DNA of 64,000 bases from Nocardia sp. BSTN01 (lineage in GTDB: Bacteria > Actinomycetota > Actinomycetes > Mycobacteriales > Mycobacteriaceae), in assembly GCF_015354405.1 (NCBI RefSeq), contig NZ_JADKYP010000030.1, forward strand, positions 19,377-83,376, written 5' to 3'. Below are positions 8,945-17,565 of the stretch, piece after piece (position 1 is the stretch's first letter; each line of letters opens with the position of its first letter). The notes beneath the pieces are model-generated. The model ran no database searches and was not told where the DNA came from. It worked only from the letters and a program-made list of their open reading frames with translations. The translations under genes were made by a program, and so were the position numbers.

Positions 8945-8964
8945 TGAGCCGTCCTTCCTACCGT
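8936..8964 (+). promoter_or_regulatory. sigma-70-type promoter for the ABC exporter, likely leaderless
   Basis: -35 TTGACT at 8936-8941, 17-base spacer, -10 TACCGT at 8959-8964. Transcription would start about 7 bases later, at or next to the ATG at 8972, so the mRNA is probably leaderless; no ribosome-binding site precedes the ATG. Leaderless starts are common in mycolata. Confidence 0.5.
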
Positions 8965-8971
8965 GAGCGGT

Positions 8972-9961
8972 ATGGAAACGACGGCTACCGTTCGTGACCG
9001 CACCCGCACCTCGGCGATCCGGGTGCGGGGGCTGGCACGGACGTTCACGACGAAAACAGGACCGGTGCAGGCCGTGAACGGCTTGGACTTCGAGGTCCGC
9101 GAAGGCGAGATCGTGGGACTGCTGGGTCCCAACGGCGCCGGTAAGACCACCACCCTGCGGATGATCGCGACGCTGCTCGCGCCGACCGCGGGCGAGGCGC
9201 GGATCGCCGACGCCGATCTGCGCCTGGCCCCGCGCGAGGTGCGGGCCCGCATCGGGTACGTCGCGCAGGGCGGCATGACCAACGACGAGGAGCTGGTCAT
9301 CGACCAACTGGTCCTGCAGGCAAGGCTTTTCGGGCTGAGCAAGGCCGAGGCGACGGTCAGTGCCGAACATCTGCTGCGGACACTGGAACTCGACGGACTC
9401 GGCCGTCGCCGCTGCCGCGAACTGTCCGGTGGGCAGCGCCGCCGCGTCGACATCGCACTCGGCCTGGTGCATCGGCCGCGGCTGGTCTATTTGGACGAGC
9501 CGACCACCGGACTGGACCCGCAGAGCCGGGCGAACCTCTGGGACCACGTGCGGCGGTTGCGGTCCCAGGGCACGACGATCGTGCTCACCACGCACTACCT
9601 GGACGAAGCCGACGCGCTGTGCGACCGGATCCTGGTCATGGACCACGGCGGCATCGTCGCCTCCGGTACCCCGGACGAGCTGAAACGGCGGATCTCCGGC
9701 GATGTGATCAGCCTCGAGATCGCCGACGCGCAAGCGGATCTCGCGATCGAGATCGCCGATTCGGTGCTGGAGTTGCGCTCGAAACTGCGTGCCGACGGAC
9801 TGGTTCATCTGACGGTGGCGCGCGGCGATGCCGCCGTCGTGCCGCTGCTGCGCGCACTGGACGAGCACGGCATCGTGCCCGGTGCGCTGACCGTGAAACG
9901 ACCGAGCCTCGACGACGTGTTCCTCACCGTCACCGGGCGTTCGCTGCGGGAGGGAAAATGA
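8972..9961 (+). CDS. ABC transporter ATP-binding protein (DrrA/daunorubicin-resistance type)
   Basis: A 329-residue nucleotide-binding subunit of an ABC-2 exporter. Walker A GPNGAGKTTT, signature LSGGQRRRVDIA, Walker B LVYLDEPTTGLDP and switch His in LTTHYLDEAD are all intact. The last 80 residues form the C-terminal accessory domain (DUF4162 type) found in DrrA-like exporters, ending in RPSLDDVFLTVTG. The ATG at 8972 fits the leaderless promoter; GTG at 8963 is an alternative. Its stop overlaps the permease ATG (ATGA). Substrate cannot be read from the sequence; antibiotics or lipids are typical. Confidence 0.92.
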   Translation: METTATVRDRTRTSAIRVRGLARTFTTKTGPVQAVNGLDFEVREGEIVGLLGPNGAGKTTTLRMIATLLAPTAGEARIADADLRLAPREVRARIGYVAQGGMTNDEELVIDQLVLQARLFGLSKAEATVSAEHLLRTLELDGLGRRRCRELSGGQRRRVDIALGLVHRPRLVYLDEPTTGLDPQSRANLWDHVRRLRSQGTTIVLTTHYLDEADALCDRILVMDHGGIVASGTPDELKRRISGDVISLEIADAQADLAIEIADSVLELRSKLRADGLVHLTVARGDAAVVPLLRALDEHGIVPGALTVKRPSLDDVFLTVTGRSLREGK

Positions 9962-10719
9962 GGTTTCTGCGGGAGACCGGGCTGGTGTTCTGGTCGCAAC
10001 TGCGCACCCAGCTGCGCAATCCGGTGTGGGTGATCATCGGATTGAGTCAGCCCGTGCTGTACCTGGTGCTGTTCGGTCCGCTGGTGAAGGCGATCGCACC
10101 GGCGCTGGGCGCCGATACCGACCCGTGGAAGGTACTGACGCCGGCATTGGTGATCCAGGTCGGGCTGTTCGGGTCCATGTTCGCCGGGTTCGCGATGGTG
10201 CAGGAACTACGGGCCGGCGTGATCGAACGCCAGCGCGTCACCCCGGCCCACCGTGGCGCACTACTGGTGGGCCGGGTACTCAAGGATATGGTCGTGCTGA
10301 TCGTGCAGGCGCTGGTCCTGGTCGCGGTCGCGATGGCGGCGTTCTCGTTGCGCCCCAACGCTTTCGGGCTGATCGCCTCGGTGCTGCTGATTTCGGTGAT
10401 GGCCGCCGGTCTGGCCTCTGGCTCCTATGCCCTGGCACTGTGGGCGCGTTCGGAGGACACGCTGGCATCGGTGCTCAACAGTGTCTCGGTGCCGTTGATG
10501 TTGCTGTCGGGTATCCTGCTGCCGATGAGCCTGGCGCCGCACTGGCTGCGGATCGTCGCCGACGTCAATCCGTTCCAGCACACCGTCGAGGCCGCGCGGG
10601 CACTGTTCCGCGGTGATTTCGGGGTCACCGAGGTCTATCTGGGCACCGGTCTGACGGTGGCGGTCGCCGTCGCGCTGATGGTGGTCGGCGCTCGCAGCTT
10701 CGCCCGCGAGAACGCCTGA
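9958..10719 (+). CDS. ABC-2 type transporter permease
   Basis: A 253-residue membrane subunit starting at the ATG that overlaps the stop of the ATPase gene. The sequence shows the amphipathic N-terminus typical of ABC-2 permeases (LVFWSQLRTQLRNPVWVI), about six hydrophobic segments, and the conserved ERQRVTPAHRGALLVGRVL cytoplasmic loop that couples to the ATPase, then the ABC2-signature region PLMLLSGILLPM. It completes the PadR-controlled DrrAB-like exporter. A strong hairpin follows 20 bases after the stop. Confidence 0.9.
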   Translation: MRFLRETGLVFWSQLRTQLRNPVWVIIGLSQPVLYLVLFGPLVKAIAPALGADTDPWKVLTPALVIQVGLFGSMFAGFAMVQELRAGVIERQRVTPAHRGALLVGRVLKDMVVLIVQALVLVAVAMAAFSLRPNAFGLIASVLLISVMAAGLASGSYALALWARSEDTLASVLNSVSVPLMLLSGILLPMSLAPHWLRIVADVNPFQHTVEAARALFRGDFGVTEVYLGTGLTVAVAVALMVVGARSFARENA

Positions 10720-10738
10720 ACCGCTGCTCAGCTCACCG

Positions 10739-10766
10739 CCGCCGCGCCGGTGCTCCGGCGCGGCGG
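10739..10766 (+). terminator. intrinsic terminator after the ABC exporter
   Basis: CCGCCGCGCCGG (10739-10750), loop TGCT, perfect complement at 10755-10766, then TTT. Stem of 12 GC pairs. Confidence 0.75.
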
Positions 10767-10902
10767 TTTCGGTCGAGTGGGCCAACTCGGGGGAACGACG
10801 CAGTGAACGTTCGGTGTGACGGGGATCTCGTTCACCGGACTGGCATTCGCTCGACACTCGAACGTCGCCGCCTCGCCGAATCGGACTGGCTTCATCGACA
10901 TC

Positions 10903-11796
10903 ATGACGCCATCGTCCGTGCTGAACCCGACCCGCACGACAGGCCCAGGGGTGGCGGCGCCACAGTACTCCCTGGTTGTGTCCTCCGATCTCGACCATCG
11001 CCGCGCCGCGCAGCGGCTGCGCTACCGGGTGTTCGCCGGCGAACCCGGATTCGATATTCCCTTCAGTGCCGACGGCCTGGACGCCGACCGGTTCGACGAG
11101 CACTGCGACCATCTGCTCGTCCGCGACGAGGCGTCCGGCGACTTCGTCGGCTGCTATCGGATGCTGCCGCCCGACAAGGTGCGCGCGGCCGGCGGGTACT
11201 ACACGGCGACCGAATTCGATCTGAGCGCCATGGACCCCGAGGGTCGCCGGATCGTCGAAATGGGCCGCGCCTGCGTGGTTCCGGACCATCGCAACGGCTC
11301 GGTGCTGACGCTGATGTGGGCCGGAATCCTGCACTACATCCAGCTCACCGGCTACGACTGGGTGATGGGCTGTGTCTCGGTGCCGATGCGCGACACGCCC
11401 GCCGATCCGCCCGGCGCCAACGTGGCCGCGGTCCGGGATCTGTTGCTGAGCAAGCACGCAGGTGATCCGGCTCGCCGCGTGCGCCCCTACCACCCGGTCG
11501 TGGTCGACGGCCGCGGCCTCGACGAACTGGACGCCCCGGCCCGGCCGAAACTTCCCCCGCTGCTGCGCGGTTATCTGCGCCTGGGCGCCGAGATCTGCGG
11601 TGAACCGGCCCACGACCCGGATTTCGGCGTCGCGGATTTCGTCGCCCTCCTGGGCCTGGAAACCATCAACACCCGCTACCTGGAACGCCTGCGGAGCGCC
11701 GCGGGAGCCATGGACGCTCGCGCGTCGGAAAGCACAGACGCTCGTGCGGACGCCGATGCCGCGCGGGCCCGCGATACGGGCGGAGGAGCACGATGA
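10903..11796 (+). CDS. OlsB-like N-acyltransferase / GNAT fold protein (Rv3027c-like)
   Basis: A roughly 297-residue protein. Residues 20-200 match the hemolysin-like/ornithine-ACP N-acyltransferase GNAT family: RRAAQRLRYRVFAGEPGFDI, DEHCDHLLVRD, VGCYRMLPPDKV, EMGRACVVPDHRNG and YIQLTGYDWVMGCVSVPM. The tail (last 40 residues) is Ala/Asp/Arg-rich and probably disordered. It overlaps by four bases (ATGA) with a PlsC-type acyltransferase, as in OlsB-OlsA pairs that make ornithine lipids; M. tuberculosis has a comparable pair (Rv3027c-Rv3026c) next to fixB. The start is uncertain: ATG 10903 chosen, GTG 10816 is upstream in frame. Whether ornithine lipids are really made is inference. Confidence 0.75.
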   Translation: MTPSSVLNPTRTTGPGVAAPQYSLVVSSDLDHRRAAQRLRYRVFAGEPGFDIPFSADGLDADRFDEHCDHLLVRDEASGDFVGCYRMLPPDKVRAAGGYYTATEFDLSAMDPEGRRIVEMGRACVVPDHRNGSVLTLMWAGILHYIQLTGYDWVMGCVSVPMRDTPADPPGANVAAVRDLLLSKHAGDPARRVRPYHPVVVDGRGLDELDAPARPKLPPLLRGYLRLGAEICGEPAHDPDFGVADFVALLGLETINTRYLERLRSAAGAMDARASESTDARADADAARARDTGGGAR

Positions 11797-12797
11797 CCGA
11801 GACAACCGACTTACGAAGCAGCGCGAACACCGTCGGCCCGGCGGTGGCCGACCCCGTCGGCGCGGCGCAGACGCCGTTCGATCCTCGGCCGATGGCGCAA
11901 CCGCCGGCAGTCCACGCGTGGATGCCCGCGAGTCCGTGCGGCGCCGGCTGTGTGGCCGTGCCCGATACCGCGGGTGCGGTGCGGAGTGTGGCGCGGATCG
12001 CGGGTGTGGTGGGGTTGCTGGTGGCGTTTCCGGTGGTCAATGTGGTGACGCCGGCTGCCCGGCGGACGGGCTTGCATCGCCGGTACGCACGGGCCGTATT
12101 GCGCTGCTGCGGAATCGCTTTGCGAGTCGTCGACGAGCGTGGCGCGGTCGACGAGGGTGCGGTGCACGGCCCGGCGGATTCCGGGCGCGGTCTGCTGGTG
12201 GTGGCCGGGCACGTCGGATGGGCCGATGTGCTGGCGTTGGCGGCGGTCTCGCCGATGGGCTTCGTGGCCCGCGGCGATCTGGTGTCGTGGCCGGTGCTGG
12301 GGCAACTGGCCCGGCTCATGCGCGTGATCCCGATCGATCGGGAGCGGTTGCGGCAGTTGCCCGAGGTGATCGCGGCGATGTCGGCGCGACTGGCGGCGGG
12401 GGAGCGGGTCGGCATGTTCCCCGAGGGCACCACCTGGTGTGGCCGCGCCCACGGCCGGCTGCGCCCCGCCCTGTTCCAGGCCGCGGTCGACACCGTCACG
12501 CCGGTCCAGCCGGTCCGGCTGCGCTATCTGGACCCCACCGGCGAGACGTCGACGGTCCCCGGCTTCGTCGGCGTGGACACCTTCATCGACTCGGCCCGCC
12601 GCGTCCTGCGCGCCAAGGGGATCGTCGCCGAACTCGTCCTGCTGCCGATCGAGGAACCGGGCACCGATCGCCACGACCTGGCCGAGCGTTGCGATCGCGC
12701 CATCCGCGGCCGCACCGAAGTGCGTATCGACGCCCATGCGACGGCCATCGGCACCGGCCCGATCCGCGAGATCGTCGTCGCCGACGCGGCCTCCTGA
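11793..12797 (+). CDS. PlsC-type 1-acyl-glycerol-3-phosphate acyltransferase family protein (OlsA/Rv3026c-like)
   Basis: A 334-residue acyltransferase. The catalytic HX4D box reads HVGWAD and the second block is FPEGTTW; both are intact. A hydrophobic stretch around residues 66-90 probably attaches it to the membrane. It would acylate a lyso-lipid, either lyso-ornithine lipid or lysophosphatidic acid, with an acyl donor produced for the upstream N-acyltransferase. The start ATG overlaps the stop of that gene, showing tight coupling. It ends at a hairpin shared with the convergent PAS-ANTAR gene. Confidence 0.85.
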   Translation: MTETTDLRSSANTVGPAVADPVGAAQTPFDPRPMAQPPAVHAWMPASPCGAGCVAVPDTAGAVRSVARIAGVVGLLVAFPVVNVVTPAARRTGLHRRYARAVLRCCGIALRVVDERGAVDEGAVHGPADSGRGLLVVAGHVGWADVLALAAVSPMGFVARGDLVSWPVLGQLARLMRVIPIDRERLRQLPEVIAAMSARLAAGERVGMFPEGTTWCGRAHGRLRPALFQAAVDTVTPVQPVRLRYLDPTGETSTVPGFVGVDTFIDSARRVLRAKGIVAELVLLPIEEPGTDRHDLAERCDRAIRGRTEVRIDAHATAIGTGPIREIVVADAAS

Positions 12798-12809
12798 CCG
12801 CACGGGGAA

Positions 12810-12846
12810 GGTCGTCGCGCCGAGCCCCGCGGCCGGTGCGACGACC
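12810..12846. terminator. hairpin between convergent acyltransferase and PAS-ANTAR genes
   Basis: GGTCGTCGC at 12810-12818 pairs perfectly with GCGACGACC at 12838-12846; the loop is also GC-rich and can pair. No T-run. It sits in the 56-base gap between convergent genes. Confidence 0.5.
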
Positions 12847-12853
12847 GGTGCGC

Positions 12854-13543
12854 TCAGTCGTGCGAGATGAGGCGGTGCGCGGTCAGAACGATATGGTCGA
12901 CGCGACTGCGCAGGGCGGTGTTCTCGCCGTTGAGGCGGCGGAACTCGTGCACGAACTGCGCGGCCAGATCCCGCAGTTTGGTGTTGGTTTCCTGGGAACG
13001 CCAGCTCAGTACCCGGAACGCCTGTTCGGGGCTGATGCCGTAGGCCAGCGTCAGCGCGCCCTTGGCCTGTTCGATCACCGCGCGCGACTCGATCACCTCG
13101 GGCAGCACCTCCGACAGCGCGTCGTTGCGCTCCTCGGCGATCGTCTCGGTGACGTCGACGAAATATCCGCTGGCCCCGACCACCGTGCCATCGTCGTCGG
13201 TGAGCTGTTCGCCGACGACGATGATCTCGTGGGTGTCACCGCCGGTGTCGACGATGCGGTGCTGACCGCAGATCGGCTCGCCGGTTTTCACCGAGATCTC
13301 GATGCTGGCCGCCAGTTCCTCCCGGTCGTCCGGGTGTTTGTGCGACATGAGCAGTTCGGTGGTGGGTTCGGTGTCGGCGCTCGGATACCCGTACATCTGC
13401 GCCGCCTCGTCCGACCATTCCCAGCGCTGATCGGCGAACCAGAATCGGAACCAGCCGACATGATCGCAAGGTTGTGCGCCGAGCACGCTCGTCAAGGGGT
13501 GGAGCGGCGCGATGCGCGGCGACTGTTCCGTACTCACCTTCAC
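12854..13543 (-). CDS. PAS and ANTAR domain RNA-binding regulator
   Basis: A 229-residue signalling protein. Residues 28-135 form a PAS domain with GWFRFWFADQRWEWSDEAAQMYGYP and HPDDREE. Residues about 140-210 form an ANTAR domain (ESRAVIEQAKGALTLAYGISPEQAFRVLSWRSQETNTKLRDLA), which binds paired hairpins in mRNA leaders to prevent termination. The known mycobacterial relatives act in stress and lipid gene control. It stands at the edge of the SigF-type signalling island, which suggests a place in the same response. The PAS ligand is unknown. Confidence 0.88.
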   Translation of the reverse strand: MKVSTEQSPRIAPLHPLTSVLGAQPCDHVGWFRFWFADQRWEWSDEAAQMYGYPSADTEPTTELLMSHKHPDDREELAASIEISVKTGEPICGQHRIVDTGGDTHEIIVVGEQLTDDDGTVVGASGYFVDVTETIAEERNDALSEVLPEVIESRAVIEQAKGALTLAYGISPEQAFRVLSWRSQETNTKLRDLAAQFVHEFRRLNGENTALRSRVDHIVLTAHRLISHD

Positions 13544-13622
13544 AGTATCCGCTGTGTGGCGGTCGGGTGTTACGCCAGGTCGGACGGGATGTGACGTGCC
13601 CCGCGCGCGTTATCTGTTTGGT

Positions 13623-13889
13623 ATGAGGGTTTCGGGGCATCTTGTCGTCGGTACACAGGACATCCACTTCGAGAGGACCGGGACAGTCGTGGTTGCGTTG
13701 CTCATGGTGATCGGCTCGGTATCACTGATCGTCATCGCGGTGCATGCGACGGTGGTCGCGGTATGGACGGCGAAATTGCGCCTTCGGCGCACCTCTGACG
13801 CCCTGCGCGGGGCGGCGCCTCTCGTAGCGAAAACCGTTGTACATCAGCCTCTTCTCCGGCCTCGTGCCGGTGCCGACGCGACGTCCTGA
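13623..13889 (+). CDS. possible small single-pass membrane protein
   Basis: An 88-residue open frame from ATG 13623 with one strong hydrophobic segment (VVVALLMVIGSVSLIVIAV) followed by basic residues (KLRLRR), a plausible type of small membrane protein. Third-codon GC is lower than in the neighbours and I do not recognise the sequence, so it may be a chance frame in the roughly 480 bases between the PAS-ANTAR gene and the receiver-phosphatase gene. GTG 13689 is an alternative start. Confidence 0.3.
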   Translation: MRVSGHLVVGTQDIHFERTGTVVVALLMVIGSVSLIVIAVHATVVAVWTAKLRLRRTSDALRGAAPLVAKTVVHQPLLRPRAGADATS

Positions 13890-14024
13890 TCGTGGCCTGC
13901 CCCCCGGTGCGCGCAGCGTGTTCGGCCGGGTTCCGATAGGATCGGCAAGCCTCACGGTCGAAAAACGGGCCGCTGAGCAAGTCGGCGTGCGCTCGAGCCG
14001 CCACTTCGTTGATCGGAGGCAGCA

Positions 14025-15476
14025 TTGTCGAAGCGTGCCGTCCCAGGCACGGTTGCTGTTCCCTCGTCGCGGTCCGAGGCAGCCGGTGCGCTGCGGGCCG
14101 ATACCGTGCGCATTCGTCGCATCGACGGTGCTCCGCGCCCCCGCACGGTCGCGGTGACGGAACAGACCCCGCGGTTTCGCGATGTATCCAGCCGTTCCGC
14201 GGGCCACTCGTCCGAGGGTCCGAATTCCGCATCCGTTCGAGACGAGAGCCGCGGTTCCACCGTGCGGCCACCCCTCGACGGCGTCACGCCGCTGGGCACC
14301 GCGTCGCCGCTCGGACAGACGATCCTGCTGGTCGAGGACGACCCGGGTGATGCCCTGCTGGTCGAGGAGCTCGTCGCCGACGGGGCGCCCGGCGTGCGCC
14401 TGGAACATGTGCGCTCGCTCGCCGAAGCGGGGGCGTGGCTGGCCGCGGGCCTGCCCGACTGCGTGCTGCTCGATCTGAATCTGCCCGATTCCCACGGCCT
14501 GGACGCGCTCGCGCAGTTGCGGGAATACACCGATCAGGTCGCGGTCGTGGTGATGACCGGCCTGGACGAAGAACAGACCGGGCTGGCCGCGATGGCCGCC
14601 GGCGCCCAGGACTATCTGGTGAAGGGCCGGGTCGAGCCGGAGTGGTTCGGCCGGGCCGTGCGCTATGCGATTCAGCGCAAGCAGGCCGAGCGCACCACCG
14701 CGGCCCTGCGCGCGAGCACCATGCGCGCCCAGGAGAACGCGCGCCTGGAACGCGGACTGCTCCCCAAACCGCTGCTGCGCGGTGCGCCGATCGTCGATGT
14801 GGTCTCGCGGTATCGCCCCGGTCGCGCGCATTCGCTGCTCGGCGGTGATTTCTACGACGTCGTGCAGGAGGCCGACGGCACGGTGCACGCGCTGATCGGC
14901 GATGTGGCCGGTCACGGCCCGGACGAGGCCGCGATCGGCGTGGGCCTGCGATTGGCTTGGCGCACACTGGTATTCAGCGGCATCACCGGACCTCGTCAGC
15001 TGCAGCTGCTGGAGGAGGTGCTGGTCGCCGAGCGCACCGGCCCTCAGACGTTCGCCACGCTCACCACGCTGTACGCCCCGCCCGGCCGAGGTGCCGTGGA
15101 GGTGATCCGGGCCGGTCATCCCGGCATGCTCGTGCATTCGCCGACCGGCACCGAATGGCTGGAGGTTGCGGGCGGACCGGCACTCGGCTTCATGCCCGGC
15201 ATCGCGGACTGGCCGGTCACCGAAGTGACCGTGCCCCCCGGTACCGGACTGGTGCTGTTCACCGACGGCCTGTTCGAGGTGCGTACCGGCACCGGCGACT
15301 GGCTGGGCGAGGACGGCCTGCTCGCGATGGCGAAGGGAGTGTCGGTCGAACAGCCGGCCCGCTATCTCGACGAACTGCTGGGTCAGGTCGAATCCGCGGC
15401 CGCCCCGGCCGGAGGACTCGACGACGATCTGGCGATCGTCTATCTGCGCTGGCACGGGGGTGAGCAGGCCCGGTGA
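14025..15476 (+). CDS. fused response regulator receiver / PP2C serine phosphatase (RsbU-like)
   Basis: A protein of up to 483 residues. After a poorly conserved N-terminus, a receiver domain (TILLVEDDPGDALLVEEL, phospho-acceptor in VLLDLNLPDSHG, Lys in YLVKGRV) leads through a helical linker to a SpoIIE-type PP2C phosphatase with GGDFYDV, GDVAGHGPDEA, FTDGLFEVR and GLDDDLAIVYL; the metal-binding Asp residues are present. Such proteins dephosphorylate STAS antagonists and so release a sigma factor. The start is TTG 14025 or more likely GTG 14154, since sequence before that looks low-complexity. It overlaps the histidine kinase gene by four bases. Confidence 0.9.
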   Translation: MSKRAVPGTVAVPSSRSEAAGALRADTVRIRRIDGAPRPRTVAVTEQTPRFRDVSSRSAGHSSEGPNSASVRDESRGSTVRPPLDGVTPLGTASPLGQTILLVEDDPGDALLVEELVADGAPGVRLEHVRSLAEAGAWLAAGLPDCVLLDLNLPDSHGLDALAQLREYTDQVAVVVMTGLDEEQTGLAAMAAGAQDYLVKGRVEPEWFGRAVRYAIQRKQAERTTAALRASTMRAQENARLERGLLPKPLLRGAPIVDVVSRYRPGRAHSLLGGDFYDVVQEADGTVHALIGDVAGHGPDEAAIGVGLRLAWRTLVFSGITGPRQLQLLEEVLVAERTGPQTFATLTTLYAPPGRGAVEVIRAGHPGMLVHSPTGTEWLEVAGGPALGFMPGIADWPVTEVTVPPGTGLVLFTDGLFEVRTGTGDWLGEDGLLAMAKGVSVEQPARYLDELLGQVESAAAPAGGLDDDLAIVYLRWHGGEQAR

Positions 15477-17086
15477 ACGACGTCCGACACCGCGATGGGA
15501 TCGTCGGCCGGCTCACCGCACAGACGTGGTTTCAGCTGGTCGTCGCCCTGATGCTCGTGGTGGTGATCGCCGGTGCGATCGCCGCCGCGCAAATGATCTC
15601 CCGCACCGACGCCATCGAAGACCGGCTGCTCGATCGTGCCCAGCCCGCCGCGACCGAGGCATACCGGCTACAGGCCGCCCTGATCAACCAGGAAACCGGC
15701 CTGCGCGGTTACGCGATCTCGGCCGACGAGCAGTTCCTGCAGCCCTACAACCAGGGTGTCGCCGACGAGGCCGCCGCCGCGGGACGGTTGCGTGAGGTGG
15801 CCGCCGGTCACACCACGCTGCTCGGCGATCTGGACGCCGTCGAGGCCGCTGCTCAGCGCTGGCGTACCGAATACGTGCAGCCGATGATCGCGGCGGCCGG
15901 CAAGGTGTCGCCGGCCGAATCCGCCGCCATGGTCACCCGGGGCAAGGGCCTGTTCGACGAGATACGCACGACGTTCGCCGTGCAGAACGCGGATTCGGCG
16001 GCCGCGATCGCCCGGGACCGCCACGACCTGGACAACGCGCGCACTCTGCGCGACGGTGTGCTGATCGCGGTGGTCGTCCTCATCCTGCTCACCGGCCTGG
16101 CGCTGACCGTGCTGATCCGGCGGCTGGTCGCCCGCCCGCTCGACGATCTCACCGAAGCGTCCCGGCGGGTGTCGGCCGGCGAATTCGATCATCACATCGA
16201 GGCGCACGGGCCGGCCGACCTGGCGACCGTCGCCGAGGCGGTCGAGGAGATGCGCGTGCGCATCGTCTCCGAACTGGGGTCCTCGCGGGCGCAGGAGGAA
16301 CTACTCGCCCGGCAGGCCGACGATCTGGATCGCCAGACGGTGCAACTGCGCCGCTCGAATGCCGAGTTGGAGCAGTTCGCCTACGTCGCCTCCCACGACC
16401 TGCAGGAGCCGCTGCGCAAGGTCGCCGCGTTCTGCCAGCTACTGGAGAAGCGCTACGGCGATCAGCTCGACGAGCGGGCCAAACAGTACATCGACTACGC
16501 CGTCGACGGCGCCAAGCGGATGCAGCGGCTGATCAACGATCTGCTGACGTTTTCGCGCGTGGGCCGGGTGATCGAGGGCGACGAGGTCGTCGAACTGGAC
16601 GCGATGCTGGATTCGGCATTGGACAACCTGTCCGGTGCGATCGAGGAATCCGGCGCGGTGATCGAGCGTCCGGAGCGGCTGCCCGAAATCTCGGGCCAGC
16701 CGACGCTGCTGACCATGCTGTGGCAGAACCTCATCGGCAACGCCGTGAAATTCCGTACCCCCGGCACCGCGCCGGTGGTGCGCATCGAATGCGAGCCGGG
16801 CGATCATCCGGACGAATGGCGTTTCTCGGTGTCCGACAACGGGATCGGTATCCCGCCGGAATTCGCGGACAAGGTCTTCGTGATCTTCCAGCGTCTGCAC
16901 AACCGGGAGGATTACAGCGGCACCGGCATCGGCCTGGCGCTGTGCAAGAAGATCGTCGAGTATCACGGCGGCAATCTGTGGATCGATACCGAATACACCG
17001 GTGGCGCCCGATTCCGCTTCACCATGGCGACGCAGGCCGCCGGACCCGCATCCACCGAACTCGTATCCGAAGGAGCCGACGCATGA
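15473..17086 (+). CDS. CHASE3-HAMP sensor histidine kinase
   Basis: A 537-residue membrane sensor kinase. Two membrane segments (about 20-41 and 195-218) bracket a CHASE3 extracellular domain (LINQETGLRGYAI). A HAMP domain follows (RRLVARPLDDLTEASRRVSAGEFDH), then a coiled coil, a HisKA domain with the phospho-acceptor in ASHDLQEPLRKV, and an ATPase domain with N box QNLIGNAVKF, G1 DNGIGIP and G2 GTGIGLALCKKI. The start GTG overlaps the preceding stop, and the gene ends overlapping a single-domain response regulator, so phosphatase, kinase and regulator form one operon. The signal is unknown. Confidence 0.95.
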   Translation: MNDVRHRDGIVGRLTAQTWFQLVVALMLVVVIAGAIAAAQMISRTDAIEDRLLDRAQPAATEAYRLQAALINQETGLRGYAISADEQFLQPYNQGVADEAAAAGRLREVAAGHTTLLGDLDAVEAAAQRWRTEYVQPMIAAAGKVSPAESAAMVTRGKGLFDEIRTTFAVQNADSAAAIARDRHDLDNARTLRDGVLIAVVVLILLTGLALTVLIRRLVARPLDDLTEASRRVSAGEFDHHIEAHGPADLATVAEAVEEMRVRIVSELGSSRAQEELLARQADDLDRQTVQLRRSNAELEQFAYVASHDLQEPLRKVAAFCQLLEKRYGDQLDERAKQYIDYAVDGAKRMQRLINDLLTFSRVGRVIEGDEVVELDAMLDSALDNLSGAIEESGAVIERPERLPEISGQPTLLTMLWQNLIGNAVKFRTPGTAPVVRIECEPGDHPDEWRFSVSDNGIGIPPEFADKVFVIFQRLHNREDYSGTGIGLALCKKIVEYHGGNLWIDTEYTGGARFRFTMATQAAGPASTELVSEGADA

Positions 17087-17529
17087 CCGCACCGGTGAGC
17101 CAGCCCATCGACATCCTGCTCGTGGAGGACGATCCCGGCGACGAGCTGATGACCCGGGAGGCGTTCGAGGACAACAAGATCGGCAATACATTGCACGTCG
17201 CCCGCGACGGCCAGGAGGCGCTCGACTTCCTGTACCGGCAGGGGGAATTCGCGCAGGCGCCGCGGCCCGATCTGATTCTGCTCGATCTGAACCTGCCGAA
17301 ATACGACGGCCGCCAGGTTCTGGAAAAGATCAAATCCGATCCGGACCTCAGCCATATTCCGGTGGTGGTGCTCACCACGTCGGCGGCCGAGGAGGACATT
17401 CTGCGCAGTTATCGGCTGCACGCGAACGCCTATGTGACCAAACCGGTCGACCTGGATCAATTCATCGCCGCGATCAAGCACATCGACGAATTCTTCGTTC
17501 AGGTCGTCCGGTTGCCACGCCAGCGATGA
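17083..17529 (+). CDS. single-domain response regulator (Rcp1-like)
   Basis: A 148-residue stand-alone receiver. The acidic pocket (LLVEDDPGDELMTREAF), phospho-acceptor Asp in LILLDLNLPKYDG, Thr in VVVLTTSAAEED and Lys in YVTKPVDLDQF are all present; there is no output domain. ATG at 17083 overlaps the stop of the histidine kinase (ATGA). Receivers of this subtype (with the extended segment around FLYRQGEF) pair with CHASE3 or phytochrome-like kinases and act by protein contact. The most likely job here is a phosphorelay between this kinase and the receiver-phosphatase. Confidence 0.93.
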   Translation: MTAPVSQPIDILLVEDDPGDELMTREAFEDNKIGNTLHVARDGQEALDFLYRQGEFAQAPRPDLILLDLNLPKYDGRQVLEKIKSDPDLSHIPVVVLTTSAAEEDILRSYRLHANAYVTKPVDLDQFIAAIKHIDEFFVQVVRLPRQR

Positions 17530-17565
17530 AGCCGGCGGCGAGAAACGCGCCGGATGGGCGCCGGA

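Noticed and set aside
13890-14153. N-terminal extension of the receiver-phosphatase from TTG 14025 as a functional domain
   Set aside because: The stretch is rich in Arg, Ser and Pro without structure-like pattern and probably is untranslated leader or a disordered tail.
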